Source: JBBAGE01 sp041655055
GTDB taxonomy: Bacteria > Pseudomonadota > Alphaproteobacteria > Rhodobacterales > Rhodobacteraceae
Length of the DNA: 8,973 nt
Reading direction: 5' to 3'
Assembly (NCBI GenBank): GCA_041655055.1
Contig: JBBAGE010000103.1
Coordinates: 1 to 8,973 of the forward strand
Below the pieces are notes generated by a model, which made no database searches, was not told where the DNA came from, and saw only the letters and a program-made list of their open reading frames with translations. A program made the position numbers and the translations under genes. Positions 6,874-8,973 of the stretch are shown here, piece after piece; position 1 is the stretch's first letter, and each line of letters opens with the position of its first letter.

Positions 6874-7790
6874 TCGCGCTTTCGCCGGGCCTGCGCGATG
6901 CGCTTGCGGCCTGGCTTGCGCATCAGCGCGCGCTGGACGGCGCGTCGGATAACACGATTGCCGCTTATAACGCCGATGTGGCCGGTTTTCTGGCGTTCCA
7001 GGCCGAACATTTCGGCGAGGCGCTTGGCACAGCCGCGCTGTCGCGAATTACCATCGCCGATATGCGCGCATGGATGGCGCATGAACGCGGGCGCGGTTTA
7101 TCGGCGCGATCACTGGCGCGGGCGCTGTCTGCGGTGCGCAGCTTTGCCCGCTGGCTTGGCGCGCGCGACGGGTTTGAACCTACGGCCATTCTGGCCGCCC
7201 GCAGCCCGAAATTTCAGCCCAGACTGCCCCGCCCGCTAAGCCCCGATGGCGCGCGCGACATGATCGACACCGTGGGCACACAGGCACCCGAACCATGGAT
7301 CGCGGCGCGCGATGTGGCGGTGATCACGCTGCTTTATGGCTGTGGGTTGCGCATATCCGAAGCCTTGGGGCTGCGCGGGGCGGATCACCCGTTGCCCGAA
7401 GTGTTGCGCATCCGCGGCAAGGGCGGCAAGGAACGGCTGGTGCCGGTCATCGCGCCGGCGCGCGCTGCCGTCGCGGCCTATGTCGCCGCCTGCCCGCATC
7501 CGGTGGGGCGTGAGGACGCGCTGTTTCGCGGCGCGCGTGGCGGGCCGCTTAATCCCCGGATGATCGCGCGCGCGATGGAACAAGCGCGGATGCAGCTTGG
7601 CCTGCCCGCATCCGCGACGCCCCACGCGATGCGCCACAGCTTCGCCACACATCTGTTGAACGCGGGCGGCGATCTGCGCGCGATACAGGAATTGCTGGGC
7701 CATGCGTCGCTATCGACAACGCAGACCTATACGGCGGTCGATACCGCCCGACTGCTGGAAATCTACGACAAGGCCCACCCCCGCGCGTAA
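6870..7790 (+). CDS. xerC: Tyrosine site-specific recombinase XerC
   Basis: XerC acts with XerD at the dif site near the terminus to resolve chromosome dimers, under FtsK control in the known system. The product is 306 aa, normal length. The N-terminal SAM-like core-binding domain spans about 5-98. The catalytic domain carries the full tyrosine-recombinase set: R161 (GCGLRISEALGLR), K184 (GKGGKERLVP), H252 and R255 (PHAMRHSFATHLL), H278 (LLGHASLSTTQ) and nucleophile Y287 (TYTAVD). Spacing matches XerC/XerD. The C-terminal LLEIYDKAHPRA and the DUF484 neighbour favour XerC over XerD or an integrase. No attachment site, tRNA or cargo genes are near, which also argues against a mobile element integrase. 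The ATG at 6870 overlaps the preceding stop by 4 bases. The last codons form part of a GC-rich hairpin shared with the convergent ileS end. Confidence 0.95.
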   Translation: MIALSPGLRDALAAWLAHQRALDGASDNTIAAYNADVAGFLAFQAEHFGEALGTAALSRITIADMRAWMAHERGRGLSARSLARALSAVRSFARWLGARDGFEPTAILAARSPKFQPRLPRPLSPDGARDMIDTVGTQAPEPWIAARDVAVITLLYGCGLRISEALGLRGADHPLPEVLRIRGKGGKERLVPVIAPARAAVAAYVAACPHPVGREDALFRGARGGPLNPRMIARAMEQARMQLGLPASATPHAMRHSFATHLLNAGGDLRAIQELLGHASLSTTQTYTAVDTARLLEIYDKAHPRA

Positions 7791-7800
7791 GGCGCGGGGG
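7778..7800. terminator. Perfect GC-rich hairpin between convergent xerC and ileS
   Basis: CCCCCGCGC (7778-7786) pairs perfectly with GCGCGGGGG (7792-7800) around the 5-base loop GTAAG, which contains the xerC TAA. It sits where two genes converge with only 18 bases between stop codons. Neither strand has a U tract, so it is not a canonical intrinsic terminator. It could act as a bidirectional pause or an RNA 3'-end stabiliser, or depend on Rho. Confidence 0.5.
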
Positions 7801-7808
7801 CAGCGCGT

Positions 7809-8973
7809 TCACCCCAAAGCCGCATCACAGCGCGCGCAAACGCCCGGATGCGCATGGCTGCCCACATCGGGCAGGATTTTCCAGCAACGCTGGCATTTCT
7901 CGCCCTCGGCCAGCGCAAAGCGAACCCCGATGCCCGGCGTATCATCAAGCGTAAACGCCCCGTCGGGCGCAGCGCCTGCATGGATTTCGATCGCGGATGT
8001 GATGCACAGATCATCGAAACTGACCGAACGCAGGATATCCGCCTCATCCGCGCCGACGAATACGGCGGGCGCGGCTTCAAGGCTGGCACCGATGGTTTTT
8101 TCGCGCCGCTCTACCTCAAGCGCGCCGGTCACCACGCGGCGCACGCGCCGGATCGTGGCCCATTTGGCGGCCAGCGCGTCGTCGCGCCACGCCGCGGGGG
8201 TGTCGGGGAAATCCACCAGATGAACCGACGATTGCGCGCCCGGATACCGTTCCAGCCAGACTTCCTCCATCGTGAACACCAGAATCGGCGCGAGCCATGT
8301 GGTCAGCCGCTGGAACAGCAGATCAAGCACGCTGCGCGCCGCCCGTCTGCGCGGCGTATCGCCATCGCAATAAAGCACATCCTTGCGGATATCGAAGTAA
8401 AACGCCGAAAGATCACCGGTGGCAAAGGTAAACACCGCCTGAAACACGCCCTGAAAATCATAGGCGCGGTAACCGTCGCGCACGATCCGATCCAGCTCGG
8501 CCAGCCGGTGCAAAACCCAGCGTTCCAGTTCCGGCATATCGGCGGGATCGGTCCGGTCGGCTTCGGTAAAATCCGTCAGTGATCCGAGCAAAAACCGCAT
8601 CGTATTGCGCAACCGGCGATAGCTGTCGGCCGTGCCTTTCAGGATTTCCGGCCCGATCCGCTGATCGGCGGTGTAGTCCGCCTGCGCCACCCAAAGCCGC
8701 AGGATATCGGCGCCATATTGCTGGATGACCTTTTCCGGCTCGACCGTATTGCCGAGCGATTTGGACATTTTCATGCCCTTTTCGTCCAGCGTGAAGCCAT
8801 GGGTCACCACGCCGCGATAAGGCGCGCGCCCGATGGTGCCGCAGGCTTGCAGCAGCGATGAATGGAACCAGCCGCGATGCTGGTCGGTGCCTTCAAGGTA
8901 AAGATCGGCAATGCCATCCGCAGACCCGTCTGCCCGGTCGCGCAGCACGAAAGCGTGGGTCGATCCGCTATCG
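7809..8973 (-). CDS. ileS: Isoleucyl-tRNA synthetase, C-terminal part (388 residues)
   Basis: The 5' end lies beyond the right edge of the window; the coding frame is intact to the stop at 7809. IleS charges tRNA-Ile in the cytoplasm and edits misactivated valine. The fragment opens with DSGSTHAFVLRDR and ADLYLEGTDQHRGWFHSSLL, part of the class I catalytic core. The KMSKSLGN motif is at 8757-8771. The anticodon-binding helical domain follows (from about DMPELERWVLHRLAELD to LAPILVFTMEEVWLERYPG). The C-terminal zinc module has CQRCW and CARC near the end (C-x2-C pairs), typical of bacterial-type IleS with the C-terminal zinc finger. The CP1 editing domain and HIGH motif are outside. It converges on xerC with an 18-base gap. 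Confidence 0.97.
   Translation of the reverse strand, partial: DSGSTHAFVLRDRADGSADGIADLYLEGTDQHRGWFHSSLLQACGTIGRAPYRGVVTHGFTLDEKGMKMSKSLGNTVEPEKVIQQYGADILRLWVAQADYTADQRIGPEILKGTADSYRRLRNTMRFLLGSLTDFTEADRTDPADMPELERWVLHRLAELDRIVRDGYRAYDFQGVFQAVFTFATGDLSAFYFDIRKDVLYCDGDTPRRRAARSVLDLLFQRLTTWLAPILVFTMEEVWLERYPGAQSSVHLVDFPDTPAAWRDDALAAKWATIRRVRRVVTGALEVERREKTIGASLEAAPAVFVGADEADILRSVSFDDLCITSAIEIHAGAAPDGAFTLDDTPGIGVRFALAEGEKCQRCWKILPDVGSHAHPGVCARCDAALG

Noticed and set aside
6870..7790. The recombinase as an integrase of a mobile element
   Set aside because: It has XerC length and C-terminus and sits in a housekeeping operon behind DUF484. No tRNA target, direct repeats or cargo genes are visible nearby.
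1..8973. tRNA genes, CRISPR arrays, insertion sequences and phage genes
   Set aside because: I looked for T-loop motifs, regularly spaced direct repeats, transposase motifs and terminal inverted repeats, and saw none. This is by eye; tRNAscan and repeat-finder runs would be the decisive check.

Overview
The window is a GC-rich, tightly packed stretch of chromosomal housekeeping genes. The proteins and gene order point to an alphaproteobacterium, most likely of the Rhodobacteraceae (Rhodobacter/Roseobacter) type. The evidence is the ruvC-ruvA order with an ATGA overlap, a small transaldolase followed by a DUF484 gene and xerC divergent from priA, and the protein sequences themselves. The family-level assignment is inference from recognition, not from a search. 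I see no mobile element, CRISPR array, tRNA, rRNA or prophage signature, and every large gene is intact apart from the two cut by the window edges.

Layout. From 1 to 5400 everything reads on the minus strand. In transcription order the genes are priA (replication restart helicase), a 364-base gap, msrA (methionine sulfoxide reductase), prmA (ribosomal protein L11 methyltransferase), a small one-helix membrane protein of unknown function, a rho-independent terminator, then ruvC and the start of ruvA (Holliday junction processing). From 5494 to 7790 three genes read on the plus strand as a probable operon: a small class transaldolase (fsa/talC family), a DUF484 protein, and xerC overlapping it by 4 bases. 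From 7809 to the right edge, ileS (isoleucyl-tRNA synthetase) converges on xerC. A perfect 9-bp GC-rich hairpin covers the xerC stop codon between them.

Function. Several genes serve chromosome maintenance: PriA restarts collapsed forks, RuvC/RuvA resolve recombination intermediates, and XerC resolves chromosome dimers. They do not form one operon. MsrA, PrmA and IleS serve protein repair, ribosome modification and tRNA charging, and the transaldolase serves the pentose phosphate pathway.

I found no evidence of a previously undescribed multi-gene system. The points most worth a second look are a degenerate LexA-type site ahead of ruvC, the unexplained gap between priA and msrA, the DUF484-xerC coupling, and the uncharacterised small membrane protein.
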